A stretch of 64,000 nt of DNA. Source: Alphaproteobacteria bacterium (GTDB lineage Bacteria > Pseudomonadota > Alphaproteobacteria > UBA8366). Below are positions 39,624-47,905 of the stretch, in pieces; positions within the stretch are counted from its first letter, which is position 1, and the number at the start of each line of letters is the position of its first letter. Where the stretch lies: contig JANQKC010000035.1 of the NCBI GenBank assembly GCA_028281325.1, positions 1-64,000 of the forward strand, given 5' to 3'. Below the pieces are notes generated by a model, which saw nothing but the letters and a program-made list of their open reading frames with translations, had not been told where the DNA came from and did not search any database. The position numbers and the translations under genes are program-made.

Positions 39624-39950
39624 CTATTTGACCGACGAGAAGGCCGTCGGCTGAAGAATCTGGTTGCCGAGCGAGGCGACGATGGGACCGTCCTTCTCGC
39701 TCTCGGCGCGGGCCGACAGCCAGTCCGGGTCGCTCGCGAAGGCGTTCCATTTCTCCTCGCGCTCGGCCAGCGAGTTCCATTCGAGCAAATAGTAGAGATC
39801 GTTGTTCGACTCGCCGATCGCGACGGTCCAGAACCCGGCCTGCCGGATGCCGTGCTTCTCCCACAGCTTCAGCGTCGTGTTCTCGAACCGGTCGAGCAGC
39901 GCCGGCAACCGGCCTGTAACGCAATGATAAATCCGAAGTTCGTAGAGCAT
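39624..39950 (-). CDS. NIPSNAP-family protein
   Basis: This 108-residue ferredoxin-fold protein opens MLYELRIYHCVTGRLPALLDRF and continues LWEKHGIRQAGFWTVAIGESNNDLYYLLEWNSLAEREEKW, the standard NIPSNAP pattern. ATG 39950 is preceded by GGAGG at 9 bp; an open frame to 40052 is not supported. The biochemical role of the family is unclear; members often sit beside catabolic oxidoreductases, as here. Confidence 0.88.
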   Translation of the reverse strand: MLYELRIYHCVTGRLPALLDRFENTTLKLWEKHGIRQAGFWTVAIGESNNDLYYLLEWNSLAEREEKWNAFASDPDWLSARAESEKDGPIVASLGNQILQPTAFSSVK

Positions 39951-40103
39951 GGCGTTGTCCCTCCGCATGATGGCCCAGCTTGTTTCCGACAATCCTATCC
40001 GAGATGCGCGCCGCGGTCTTGTCGGACCGGTTCGGTTGATCGCGCGGCGCATCGGTTGCTACTGTTCGGTATTCCCAATTCAAGCCCGTTCAGGAGGTCC
40101 AGC

Positions 40104-40928
40104 ATGCGGAAAGGCAGCACGGAAATCGAGGCAGGCGCGATCAAGTTTGTCGTCCGGCAGGAACAATGGGACGGCAACATCCACAGCCATCCCGACCAGG
40201 GCGTGGTGATCCTGGTGCAAGGGCAGGCCGAGGGCGCGGACACGACGCTACTGCGCTTTAACTGCTTCGACATCGAGCGCAGCTACATCTACGCGCCCGA
40301 GGGCAAGAGCAAGCTCTGCCGGATGGACCCGATCGTCGACGGCAACCCGGTCGGCTGGAGCGTCCGTCAGATGCGGGCCAACCTGCCGAAGATGTTGCGC
40401 GCCTCGGACTACGAGAGCGTCGCCGGCGACCTCGACATGGCTTTGGTCGACAAGAAGCTGGACGAGGTGGAAGCCGCCGCGCGCGAGGCCTTCGTCGACG
40501 GGCGGCGGACGGTCAAACATAACCGTGGCACCGACATGTTCGAGGCGGGCAACATCCGCTTCGGACTGGAGATGCGCCAACTGAACGGCGATGGCGGCCT
40601 GGCGATCCACGTGTTGACCGATCTGGCGGGCACGCCGAGCGATTCCTATTCCGAGGAAACAGAAATCCTCGCCTTCGACTGTTTCGAGAACGCGCCGCAC
40701 TACCACTACGGGCCGCGCTACAAGAACCATCGCATCTATTGGGACAAGACGCTGATCCCCGACCAGTTGGAATGGACGCTGGATGTGCTGAAGGCGCGGA
40801 AGCTGCGCCCGATGATCGAGGCGGCGGGCTATCCCGACGTCGCCTTGGCGCTCGACGAGGACCTGGTGGCCGGCATCCTGCCCGCCCTGGAGAAGCGGGC
40901 GCGCGAGATGCAGCCCAAGACGGCTTAG
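40104..40928 (+). CDS. Tandem-domain protein of unknown function
   Basis: This 274-residue protein has no recognised name. It contains two copies of the same module. The first (about 8-70) reads GAIKFVVRQEQWDGNIHSHPDQG...LLRFNCFDIERSYIYAPEGK, and the second (about 150-215) reads GNIRFGLEMRQLNGDGGLAIHVLTD...ILAFDCFENAPHYHYGPRYK. Shared positions are G-x-I-x-F, the IH pair, FxCFE/D and YxY-P-x-x-K. The histidines suggest a metal or cofactor role. AGGAGG stands 6 bp before the ATG. It is divergent from the NIPSNAP-LLM-TauD run and may belong to it functionally. Confidence 0.75.
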   Translation: MRKGSTEIEAGAIKFVVRQEQWDGNIHSHPDQGVVILVQGQAEGADTTLLRFNCFDIERSYIYAPEGKSKLCRMDPIVDGNPVGWSVRQMRANLPKMLRASDYESVAGDLDMALVDKKLDEVEAAAREAFVDGRRTVKHNRGTDMFEAGNIRFGLEMRQLNGDGGLAIHVLTDLAGTPSDSYSEETEILAFDCFENAPHYHYGPRYKNHRIYWDKTLIPDQLEWTLDVLKARKLRPMIEAAGYPDVALALDEDLVAGILPALEKRAREMQPKTA

Positions 40929-40932
40929 ACGT

Positions 40933-41568
40933 TCAGCAACCGCCGGCGTCCAGCGCGGCGATCTGGTCCATCACGCCGCCGGACGTGGTCGCCTTCGACG
41001 GATCGATGTCGACGCCGCCGGCCTGCAACGCCTCCGCCGTCCAGGTGTTGCAGGTCCGGGCGAGCGAGTAAGTGCCTTCGCCCTTGAAGAAATGACTGCG
41101 CCCATAAAGCCCACGAGTGGTTGGGATGGGCGCACCGTCCGCATCGCGGGTGAATTCGCCCCACACGAAGGCGAGCATCTTGCGATACCCCGCCGCCGTC
41201 ATCCGCACCGGCTTGACCGTGCTGTTCGAAAAGTTCGCCGTGGGCGTTCCGTCGAAGGCATAGACATGCATCACCGCATCGGTCGGCGCGAACAAGGCCC
41301 GCACCGCCAGCAGGTAGGACGTTTCCTCGGCCTGATAAAAGGCCGCATCGCCCCACCCGACCTCGATCCAGCGCTTATCGTCGAAGAATGTCGTGCGCAA
41401 CGAGTCCCGCGGCTGGAAGTCCTGCGCCAACACGATCAACCCGGTATGCCAGCCGTGATCGGCGACGTAGACGGTGCGGCATTCCTCCGCCGCTGACGGC
41501 GTATCCGCTCGGACGACGCCGCACGCCAGCAACAGGAAAAGCGCCGCCGTGCGGAGGAGCGATCCCAT
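40933..41568 (-). CDS. DUF2459 domain protein, exported
   Basis: This 211-residue protein opens with a signal peptide or membrane anchor (LRTAALFLLLACGVVRA). The DUF2459 hallmarks follow: VADHGWHTGLIV, RWIEVGWGDAAFYQ, and CNTWTAEALQAGG near the C-terminus. The conserved His, Cys and acidic residues suggest a cysteine-peptidase-like fold, though no activity is established for the family as far as I know. It starts 1 bp after the MaoC stop, so the two are surely co-transcribed. Confidence 0.83.
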   Translation of the reverse strand: MGSLLRTAALFLLLACGVVRADTPSAAEECRTVYVADHGWHTGLIVLAQDFQPRDSLRTTFFDDKRWIEVGWGDAAFYQAEETSYLLAVRALFAPTDAVMHVYAFDGTPTANFSNSTVKPVRMTAAGYRKMLAFVWGEFTRDADGAPIPTTRGLYGRSHFFKGEGTYSLARTCNTWTAEALQAGGVDIDPSKATTSGGVMDQIAALDAGGC

Positions 41569-41569
41569 C

Positions 41570-42025
41570 TCAACCCGCCGCGGCGCGCTTTTTCAAGATA
41601 CAGGTGCTGGTGAAATGCATGACGTCGATCTCGTCCTGGTTCCGCGCCGTCAGCTTGAAGGACATGGTGCCGCGGTCGGGTTTGGAGCGGGATGGCGTGA
41701 GCGACACGATCTCGACGGTGCAGCGCAGCGTGTCGCCGGGCCGGACCGGCGCGGTCCAGCGCAGCTCGTCCAAACCAACCCCGATGATGTTCGACTCCGT
41801 CATACAGCCCATGTCGTAGAACAGCCGGAAGCAGACCGATAGGGTGTGGAAGCCGCTGGCGATCAGCTCGCCGAACGGCCCCGCGTCGGCGAACTGGCGG
41901 TCCACATGCATCGGCTGCGGGTCGTAGCGCATCGCGTAATCGACGATCTGCGATTCGGTGATCGTCATGCCGCGCGTCTCGACCGTGTCGCCGACGGTCC
42001 AGTCCTCGAAATACCGGCTCGTCAT
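41570..42025 (-). CDS. MaoC-like dehydratase
   Basis: This 151-residue single hot-dog protein opens with FEDWTVGDTVETRGMTITESQIVDYAMRYDPQPMHVD, whose D-x-x-P-x-H motif holds the catalytic Asp and His of (R)-specific enoyl-CoA hydratases. LIASGFHTLSVCFRLFYD and VRPGDTLRCTVEIV complete the fold. The substrate is probably an acyl-CoA. It precedes the DUF2459 gene by 1 bp. Confidence 0.88.
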   Translation of the reverse strand: MTSRYFEDWTVGDTVETRGMTITESQIVDYAMRYDPQPMHVDRQFADAGPFGELIASGFHTLSVCFRLFYDMGCMTESNIIGVGLDELRWTAPVRPGDTLRCTVEIVSLTPSRSKPDRGTMSFKLTARNQDEIDVMHFTSTCILKKRAAAG

Positions 42026-42113
42026 GGTTTGCCTCGACTCCTCATGCCGCCCTTCCCGCGCACGCGGGAGCGACGGAAGCAGTGCATTCCCTCTCCAGCG
42101 CTCCGCCCTCGTT

Positions 42114-42188
42114 CATGCTTCGACAGGCTCAGCATGAGGTACGAGTGAGATGCGACATGAATGGACCTCATCCTGAGCTTGTCGAAGG
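42114..42188. repeat. Intergenic repeat of the CTTCGACAGGCTCAGCATGAGG family
   Basis: The left arm (42118-42139) and right arm (42166-42188, CCTCATCCTGAGCTTGTCGAAGG) are near-perfect inverted copies with a 26-bp spacer. This is the second copy of the family at 27774-27900. A separate small hairpin CCCGCG-CA-CGCGGG lies just upstream, near 42056-42069. Confidence 0.85.
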
Positions 42189-42258
42189 ATCTGCCCAACG
42201 CAGGATACACACGCCAATTGGGTGCATTCGACAGCAAAACCCACTCAATCGAAACCCC

Positions 42259-43335
42259 CTACTCGACCGCGTCGGCGATGGCCTTGCCCAGGTCCTGCGT
42301 GTTCGCCTTGCCGCCCATATCGGGGGTCAGCGGCGCGCCGGATTCGGACAACACCGTCTCGATCGCCTTGACCACGGCGGCGCCCGCCTCGGGCTGACCC
42401 AGATGGTCGAGCATCATCGAGGCCGACCAGATCTGACCGATCGGGTTGGCGATGCCCTGCCCGGCGATGTCCGGGGCGGAGCCGTGGACCGGCTCGAACA
42501 TGGACGGATGGTCGCGTTCCGGGTTGATGTTGGCCGACGGGGCGACCGCGATGGTCCCGGTCACGCCCGGCCCCAAGTCGGACAGGATATCGCCGAACAG
42601 GTTGCTGCCGACCACCACGTCGAACCAGTCCGGATGCTGCACGAAATGCGCGGTCAGGATATCGATGTGGAACTGGTCGGTCTTGATGTCGGGATACTGT
42701 GCCGACATCGCCGCGAAACGCTCGTCCCAATAGGGCATGGTGTAGATGATGCCGTTCGACTTGGTCGCCGAGGTGACGTGCTTGCCCTCGCGTTTCATGC
42801 CCAACTCGAAGGCGTATTTCAGGATCCGGTCGACGCCCATGCGGGTGAAGACGGATTCCTGGATCACGGTCTCGTTGGACAGGCCCTCGTAGATGCGGCC
42901 GCCCATCGAGGAATACTCGCCCTCGCAATTCTCGCGGACAACGTAGAAGTCGATATCGCCGGGCTCATAACCGTGCACCGGCGGCGTGATGCCCGGCAGC
43001 AGGCGCACCGGGCGCAGGTTCACATATTGCTGGAACTCGCGGCGGATCGGAATCAGCAGGCCCCAGAGCGAGATATGGTCCGGCACGTTGGGGAAGCCGC
43101 AAGCGCCGAGGAAGATCGCATCCTTGTCGCGCAGTTGGTCGATGCCGTCGTCGGGCATCATGCTGCCAACCTTGGCGTAGCGCTCGCAGCTCCAGTCGTA
43201 GTCGCTGTATTCGTACTCGATGCCGTATTTCTTGCCGACCGCGTCGAGCACCCGCAGGCCTTCGGGGACGACCTCGTTGCCGATGCCGTCGCCGGGAATA
43301 TTCGCGATCTTGAATTTCGTCGTGTTCTCACTCAT
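42259..43335 (-). CDS. Tartrate/D-malate dehydrogenase (isopropylmalate dehydrogenase family)
   Basis: This 358-residue beta-decarboxylating dehydrogenase shows KIANIPGDGIGNEVVPEG at the N-terminus, substrate Arg residues in NLRPVRLLPG, FYVVRENCEGEYSSMGGRI, VVGSNLFGDILSDL for the divalent-metal aspartates, and EPVHGSAPDIAGQGIANP for NAD binding. The VRENCEGEYS block is typical of tartrate dehydrogenase/decarboxylase and D-malate dehydrogenase rather than LeuB. It stands alone, separated from MaoC by the repeat. Confidence 0.9.
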   Translation of the reverse strand: MSENTTKFKIANIPGDGIGNEVVPEGLRVLDAVGKKYGIEYEYSDYDWSCERYAKVGSMMPDDGIDQLRDKDAIFLGACGFPNVPDHISLWGLLIPIRREFQQYVNLRPVRLLPGITPPVHGYEPGDIDFYVVRENCEGEYSSMGGRIYEGLSNETVIQESVFTRMGVDRILKYAFELGMKREGKHVTSATKSNGIIYTMPYWDERFAAMSAQYPDIKTDQFHIDILTAHFVQHPDWFDVVVGSNLFGDILSDLGPGVTGTIAVAPSANINPERDHPSMFEPVHGSAPDIAGQGIANPIGQIWSASMMLDHLGQPEAGAAVVKAIETVLSESGAPLTPDMGGKANTQDLGKAIADAVE

Positions 43336-43416
43336 GGCGTCCGCTCCCTGTAGTGCGGGCGGAGCCTAGCGGCCAAATGCCGGAAACGCAAAACCGAGTC
43401 TGTCCGTTTCAGGCCC

Positions 43417-44055
43417 CTACGATCGGCGCATGATTTCCCTGGCCAGCGCCCGCACCTCGGTCGCCGCCACGCTGCGCGGCTGGGATTCCAGCACGGTCCG
43501 CCCGGCGCCGATGCTCTCGGCGAAAGCGACGCGATTGCCGAGCGGCGATTTCGCGACCCGCACCTTGTACTCGCCGAGCCGGGTGATCATCGTCGCCGTC
43601 AGCAAGGCGCGCGGGGTCACCCGGTTCAGCACCAGCAGCACCGGTTTCTTGTCGGCGGCGGCGATTTCCAATGTCGGCATGGTCGCCCAGAAATCCAGCG
43701 GCGTCGGCTGTACCGGGATGACGACCAGCGTCGCGGCCCGGATCACGGCATTCGCGGAGGTCGAGGCATGCGGCGGCATATCGACCAGCACCGCATCGTG
43801 ACTGCGCGCCAGCTTGCGGGCCTCGTCCACCGCGCGGATACCCTTGGCCTTTCGGTAGGTTAGACCCGTGTTTTCAGCGCCTAGGTAATGTTCCCGCGCC
43901 TCGTACCAGATACTGGTGCTGCCCTGCGGGTCGGTATCGAGGATCGCGATTTTCTTGCCCCGCTGCTTGGCCCAAGCGACCGCGAGATGAACCGCCACCG
44001 TCGTCTTGCCCGCGCCGCCCTTCTGCTGCGCGATCGTAAAGATTTTCCCCGCCAT
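43417..44055 (-). CDS. ParA/MinD-family ATPase, lone copy
   Basis: This 212-residue ParA-like ATPase has the deviant Walker A QQKGGAGKTTVAVHLA near residue 11, Walker A' ILDTDPQGSTSIW and Walker B AVLVDMPPHAS. It lacks an N-terminal DNA-binding domain and no ParB gene is adjacent. Such short ParA proteins place plasmids, chemoreceptor clusters or other cargo; the cargo here is unknown. The start at 44055 matches the family N-terminus, with GGGGGAG just 2 bp upstream. It diverges from the TsaC gene. Confidence 0.87.
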   Translation of the reverse strand: MAGKIFTIAQQKGGAGKTTVAVHLAVAWAKQRGKKIAILDTDPQGSTSIWYEAREHYLGAENTGLTYRKAKGIRAVDEARKLARSHDAVLVDMPPHASTSANAVIRAATLVVIPVQPTPLDFWATMPTLEIAAADKKPVLLVLNRVTPRALLTATMITRLGEYKVRVAKSPLGNRVAFAESIGAGRTVLESQPRSVAATEVRALAREIMRRS

Positions 44056-44174
44056 GACTCCCCCATCGATGCCTCGAATCACGAAGGCTCCAAATTGCCG
44101 CGTGCCACGGTGGGTGGCAACCCCCAAAACCCGGACCGCTTGCCACACTCGCCCCGCCCGTGTAAGGCAGCGCG

Positions 44175-45128
44175 ATGGAGCCGATTGCCCCCATGACCCC
44201 GGACTCGATCGCCCGCGCCGCCGCCCTGCTGCGCAGCGGCGAATTGGTCGCCTTCCCGACCGAAACGGTCTATGGCCTGGGCGCGGACGCCACCAACGAC
44301 ACCGCCGTGGCCCGCATCTTCGACGCGAAAAACCGGCCGAGTTTCAATCCCTTGATCGCGCATGTTGCCGATACAGATGAGGCCGCGACCTATGCGGTCT
44401 TCACGCCCCTGGCGGAGAGGATGGCCGCCCGGTTCTGGCCCGGCCCGCTGACCCTGGTCCTGTCGCGCCGGCCGGACTGCGGCCTGTCGCGCCTGACCAG
44501 CGCCGGGCTCGATACGGTTGCAATGCGGGTCCCGGCGCACGCCGGCGCACGCGAATTGCTCCGCATCGCGGGCATCCCGGTCGCCGCGCCCAGCGCGAAT
44601 CGGTCAGGGTTGTTGAGCCCGACCACGGCCAAGCATGTGGCGGAACAGTTGGGCGACCGTGTTGCGATGATCCTGGATGACGGCCCCTGCGCCGTCGGGT
44701 TGGAATCGACCGTGCTCGACCTATCGGGGCGAACACCAGCGATCCTACGCCAAGGCGGCCTGGCGCAGGAAGAGATAGAGAACGCGCTCGGCGAACCGGT
44801 GTTGGTCGCCGGCGCTGACGACACGACACCGAAATCGCCGGGCATGCTGACCCGGCACTACGCCCCCACCCGCCCGCTGCGGATGAATGCGTCGGCCGCC
44901 GACCCGGGCGAGGCCTTGCTGGGGTTCGGCTCAGTGGCAGACACGACGATGAATCTCAGCCCGGCCGGCGATCTCGTCGAGGCGGCCGCCAACCTCTTCG
45001 CCTGCCTGCACGCGCTCGACACACCCGAGTACAGCGGCATCGCCGTGTCGCCCATCCCCGAAACGGGCCTGGGGCGGGCGATCAACGACCGATTGCGCCG
45101 CGCCGCGGAGTCGACCGAACAGCTCTAA
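44175..45128 (+). CDS. tsaC: Threonylcarbamoyl-AMP synthase (TsaC/Sua5 type)
   Basis: This 317-residue enzyme makes L-threonylcarbamoyl-AMP from Thr, bicarbonate and ATP for the t6A37 modification of ANN-reading tRNAs. The YrdC domain (about 10-200) has LVAFPTETVYGLGADA, KNRPSFNPLIAHV, FWPGPLTLVL and PSANRSGLLSPT. A Sua5 C-terminal domain (about 220-317) begins at SPGMLTRHYAPTRPL. The two-domain length identifies the Sua5 form rather than the short TsaC. Confidence 0.95.
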   Translation: MEPIAPMTPDSIARAAALLRSGELVAFPTETVYGLGADATNDTAVARIFDAKNRPSFNPLIAHVADTDEAATYAVFTPLAERMAARFWPGPLTLVLSRRPDCGLSRLTSAGLDTVAMRVPAHAGARELLRIAGIPVAAPSANRSGLLSPTTAKHVAEQLGDRVAMILDDGPCAVGLESTVLDLSGRTPAILRQGGLAQEEIENALGEPVLVAGADDTTPKSPGMLTRHYAPTRPLRMNASAADPGEALLGFGSVADTTMNLSPAGDLVEAAANLFACLHALDTPEYSGIAVSPIPETGLGRAINDRLRRAAESTEQL

Positions 45129-45133
45129 TTTTT

Positions 45134-45325
45134 TTAGGGACGCGGGCGGTGCAGGGTGCTGTTACCGGCCCCGTTATCGTATGACAGCCCCGCACTGGTC
45201 AGGGTGCGCACCATCGGAAACAGTACAGGCTTGTTCAGTCGCAATGGATTTTTCTTCTGCGGCGTTCGTTCTTCCTGCGTGAGACTCTCCGCCAAAACCG
45301 CACGCCTCGGACACAGATCAATCAC
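45134..45325 (-). CDS. Possible small basic protein (doubtful)
   Basis: This is an open frame of 63 residues in the 330-bp gap between tsaC and the lipoprotein gene. Its second half (KNPLRLNKPVLFPMVRTLTSAGLSYDNGAGNSTLHRPRP) has ordinary composition rather than the Arg/Ala bias of antisense frames. A TTG or other internal start is possible. No family or good ribosome site is seen. The rest of the gap holds only a weak leader before 45461. Confidence 0.25.
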   Translation of the reverse strand: MIDLCPRRAVLAESLTQEERTPQKKNPLRLNKPVLFPMVRTLTSAGLSYDNGAGNSTLHRPRP

Positions 45326-45460
45326 TTACCTGTGACGCCGAGTGACGCGGGTTTCCAACGATTTGCCGGTAGACTTAGACAGATCGCACGTCCATATCCA
45401 TAGCGAGGATGGCAGGATCGCATTAAGGCTTTGATTACTCTATCTGGAGGCTTCCCTGTA

Positions 45461-46198
45461 ATGAAATTTTCCCGTATCGCCAAAAAATTGACTCTCCCTG
45501 CATTATTGTCGGTCGTGGTCGCCGGATGCGCCGGCGATTTAGCGCAATATCCGATCACCGCCAAGAAGCCGGCCGAGGAAGCGCTGATTACCTTCGAGGC
45601 CCCGGCGTTCAAGAATGCCAAGGTCGTGCGCGTGCATCACCTGGACGCCTTCGAACACATTGAATACGCCCGTTTCGAGACCGACGACGGGTTGAGCATG
45701 GAAGCAGTCTACGACACCTCGCTCGGTGTCGATCTGGTTCTCGATTACAATTTCTGGATCGAGAAGATGGTCGACACCTGGAACGTCAACCGTGGGCAGA
45801 GCAAGACCTTCGGTGAACGGAAATCCGTGCAGGCCTGGCACGGCGAGATCGACTACCAACCCTACCGGCTCGGCGGCAATCGTGAGTGCGTCGCCTTCAA
45901 CTCCGAATGGGATTTCCAAGCGCGCGATCCGTTCGGCCGCCCGTCCCGTGTCCTGTTCGGCTATGTCTGCGCCAAGCCGGGCCAGCCCTTGTCCGAGCAA
46001 CGCATCGCAACGGTTCTCGAAGGCGTGCAGATCAGCAAGCGGCACAGCGAGACTTTCGTGCCGGTGCAGCGCAAACGGTCGGTCGATCAGATCGCCTTGA
46101 ACACGGCGAAAGGGACGGCTGGCACCGCCACCGGCAATGCAAAGTTCCCGTTCAACTTCGGGACGCCCTATTTCGAAGGCGAAGACCGCTATAACTAA
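45461..46198 (+). CDS. Putative outer-membrane or periplasmic lipoprotein
   Basis: The 245-residue protein has a lipoprotein signal (KKLTLPALLSVVVAGC, lipobox VAGC with Cys26). ATG 45461 follows TGGAGG by 10 bp and is preferred to 45431. The mature part has mixed beta-type sequence without a recognised domain, with cysteines at CVAF and YVCAKP that could pair. It should be lipid-anchored facing the periplasm. Function is unknown. Confidence 0.78.
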   Translation: MKFSRIAKKLTLPALLSVVVAGCAGDLAQYPITAKKPAEEALITFEAPAFKNAKVVRVHHLDAFEHIEYARFETDDGLSMEAVYDTSLGVDLVLDYNFWIEKMVDTWNVNRGQSKTFGERKSVQAWHGEIDYQPYRLGGNRECVAFNSEWDFQARDPFGRPSRVLFGYVCAKPGQPLSEQRIATVLEGVQISKRHSETFVPVQRKRSVDQIALNTAKGTAGTATGNAKFPFNFGTPYFEGEDRYN

Positions 46199-46352
46199 GG
46201 AGGCGTTGGCGCTCGGCGGGCCGGACGACCGCACAGGGTTGGCCGGTCCGTTCGAGTCCTACCACGCGCCGAGCCCCGAGACGGCGAAGTTTTGACCTGC
46301 CGGCGCGCGTGTTCTAAATCCCTGTAAGCACCCATTTTGCAGGATAGCCGCC

Positions 46353-47789
46353 ATGGCCCCGGACGCCGCCTCCACCGCCCCCGCAAGCGACGCATTGGAT
46401 CGCATCAAGTCGATTGTCGGCGACAAGGGATGGAGCGCCGCGCCGAACGATCAGGCGCCGTTGTTGACCGACTGGCGCGGCTACTATTCGGGGCAATGCG
46501 CCTTGTTGGTGCGTCCGGCGTCGACCGAGGAAACCGCGCAGGTCATGACGGTATGCGCCGAGAACGGCATCGCGGTCGTGCCGCAAGGCGGCAATACAAG
46601 TATGTGCGCGGCGGCCACGCCGCAGCCGCATGGTCACGAAATCCTGCTGAACATGGGCCGCATGAAGGCGATCCGCGACATCGACCCGCTGAACTATACC
46701 GTCACGGTCGAGGCGGGCTGCATCCTGCAAGACATCCAGGCCGCCGCCGCCGAGGCCGACCGGCTCTTCCCCTTGAGCCTGGGCGCGGAAGGGTCCTGCC
46801 AGATCGGCGGAAATCTCTCGACGAACGCCGGCGGCGTCAACGTGCTGCGCTACGGCAACGCCCGCGATCTGGTGCTGGGGCTCGAAGTCGTGCTGCCGTC
46901 GGGCCAAATCTGGAACGGGCTCCGCCGACTGCGCAAGGACAATACCGGCTACGACCTGAAACATCTTTTCATCGGCAGCGAAGGCACGCTCGGCGTTATT
47001 ACCGCGGCGGTGTTGAAGCTCTTCCCGCTGCCGAAAGACGTGCAGTGCTGTTTCGCCGCCGTGCGCGACCTGGACGCGGTCATCGAACTGCTGGCGCGCG
47101 CCCGCGAGGCCAGCGGCGACGCGGTATCCAGTTTCGAGATGATGGGCCGGTTCGGCATCGACCTGGCGATCAAACATATTGCCGGGATCACCGACCCGCT
47201 GCAGGAGCGGAACGACCTATACGCCTTGATCGAGTTTTCCGGCGCCCGCGCGAACGGCGGCATGGCGGGCAACATGGAAGCCTTTCTGGAAACCGCCTTC
47301 GAGGATGGCCTCGTCCTTGATGCGGCGATCGCGCAGTCGGATGCGCAGCGCGACAGCTTCTGGAGTATCCGCGAGGGCATCACCGAAGCGCAGGCCACCG
47401 AAGGCGGCAGCATCAAACACGATATCTCCGTTCCGGTCAGCCGCGTCCCGGACTTCGTGCGCACCGCGACGCAAGCCATCGTGGACTACATGCCCGGCGT
47501 CCGCCCTTGCAGCTTCGGCCATGTTGGCGACGGCAACCTGCATTTCAATTTCTCGCAGCCGCCGGACATGGAGAAGAAGGCCTTTCTGGAACATTGGCAC
47601 GACGTCAATCGGATCGTCCACGACATCGTGGTCGAGATGGGCGGTTCGATCAGCGCCGAACACGGGATCGGCCAGCTCAAACGGGACGAACTGCATCATT
47701 ATAAGCCGGACCTGGACCTGCGCCTGATGCGGCAGATCAAGGCCGCGATCGACCCAGATGGTTTAATGAACCCTGGTAAGGTTCTGTAA
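46353..47789 (+). CDS. FAD-linked D-2-hydroxyacid dehydrogenase (D-2-hydroxyglutarate/D-lactate type)
   Basis: This 478-residue VAO-fold flavoenzyme has the FAD domain with VVPQGGNTSMCAAATP, EGSCQIGGNLSTNAGG and LFIGSEGTLGVITAAVL. The C-terminal FAD-oxidase domain has SFGHVGDGNLHFNFSQP (the HxGDGNLH metal motif) and ISAEHGIGQLKR. It oxidises a D-2-hydroxyacid and passes electrons on, most likely to ETF. D-2-hydroxyglutarate is the most common substrate for this form; D-lactate and glycolate are alternatives. Confidence 0.9.
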   Translation: MAPDAASTAPASDALDRIKSIVGDKGWSAAPNDQAPLLTDWRGYYSGQCALLVRPASTEETAQVMTVCAENGIAVVPQGGNTSMCAAATPQPHGHEILLNMGRMKAIRDIDPLNYTVTVEAGCILQDIQAAAAEADRLFPLSLGAEGSCQIGGNLSTNAGGVNVLRYGNARDLVLGLEVVLPSGQIWNGLRRLRKDNTGYDLKHLFIGSEGTLGVITAAVLKLFPLPKDVQCCFAAVRDLDAVIELLARAREASGDAVSSFEMMGRFGIDLAIKHIAGITDPLQERNDLYALIEFSGARANGGMAGNMEAFLETAFEDGLVLDAAIAQSDAQRDSFWSIREGITEAQATEGGSIKHDISVPVSRVPDFVRTATQAIVDYMPGVRPCSFGHVGDGNLHFNFSQPPDMEKKAFLEHWHDVNRIVHDIVVEMGGSISAEHGIGQLKRDELHHYKPDLDLRLMRQIKAAIDPDGLMNPGKVL

Positions 47790-47905
47790 TACTGTCATTA
47801 ATCCTTTCGAATTGATTCTCATCTTCTTAACGCTAAGTCGAAATAATCATGCAATTCCCGGCCGTGTCGACCGGGCCGATTAACCGATGACCTAGGTAAT
47901 TTGCC

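Noticed and set aside
46205..46275. A possible complete tRNA gene.
   Set aside because: Only the T-loop and acceptor-like 3' part is present; the acceptor pairs at five positions at most, and no anticodon arm forms.
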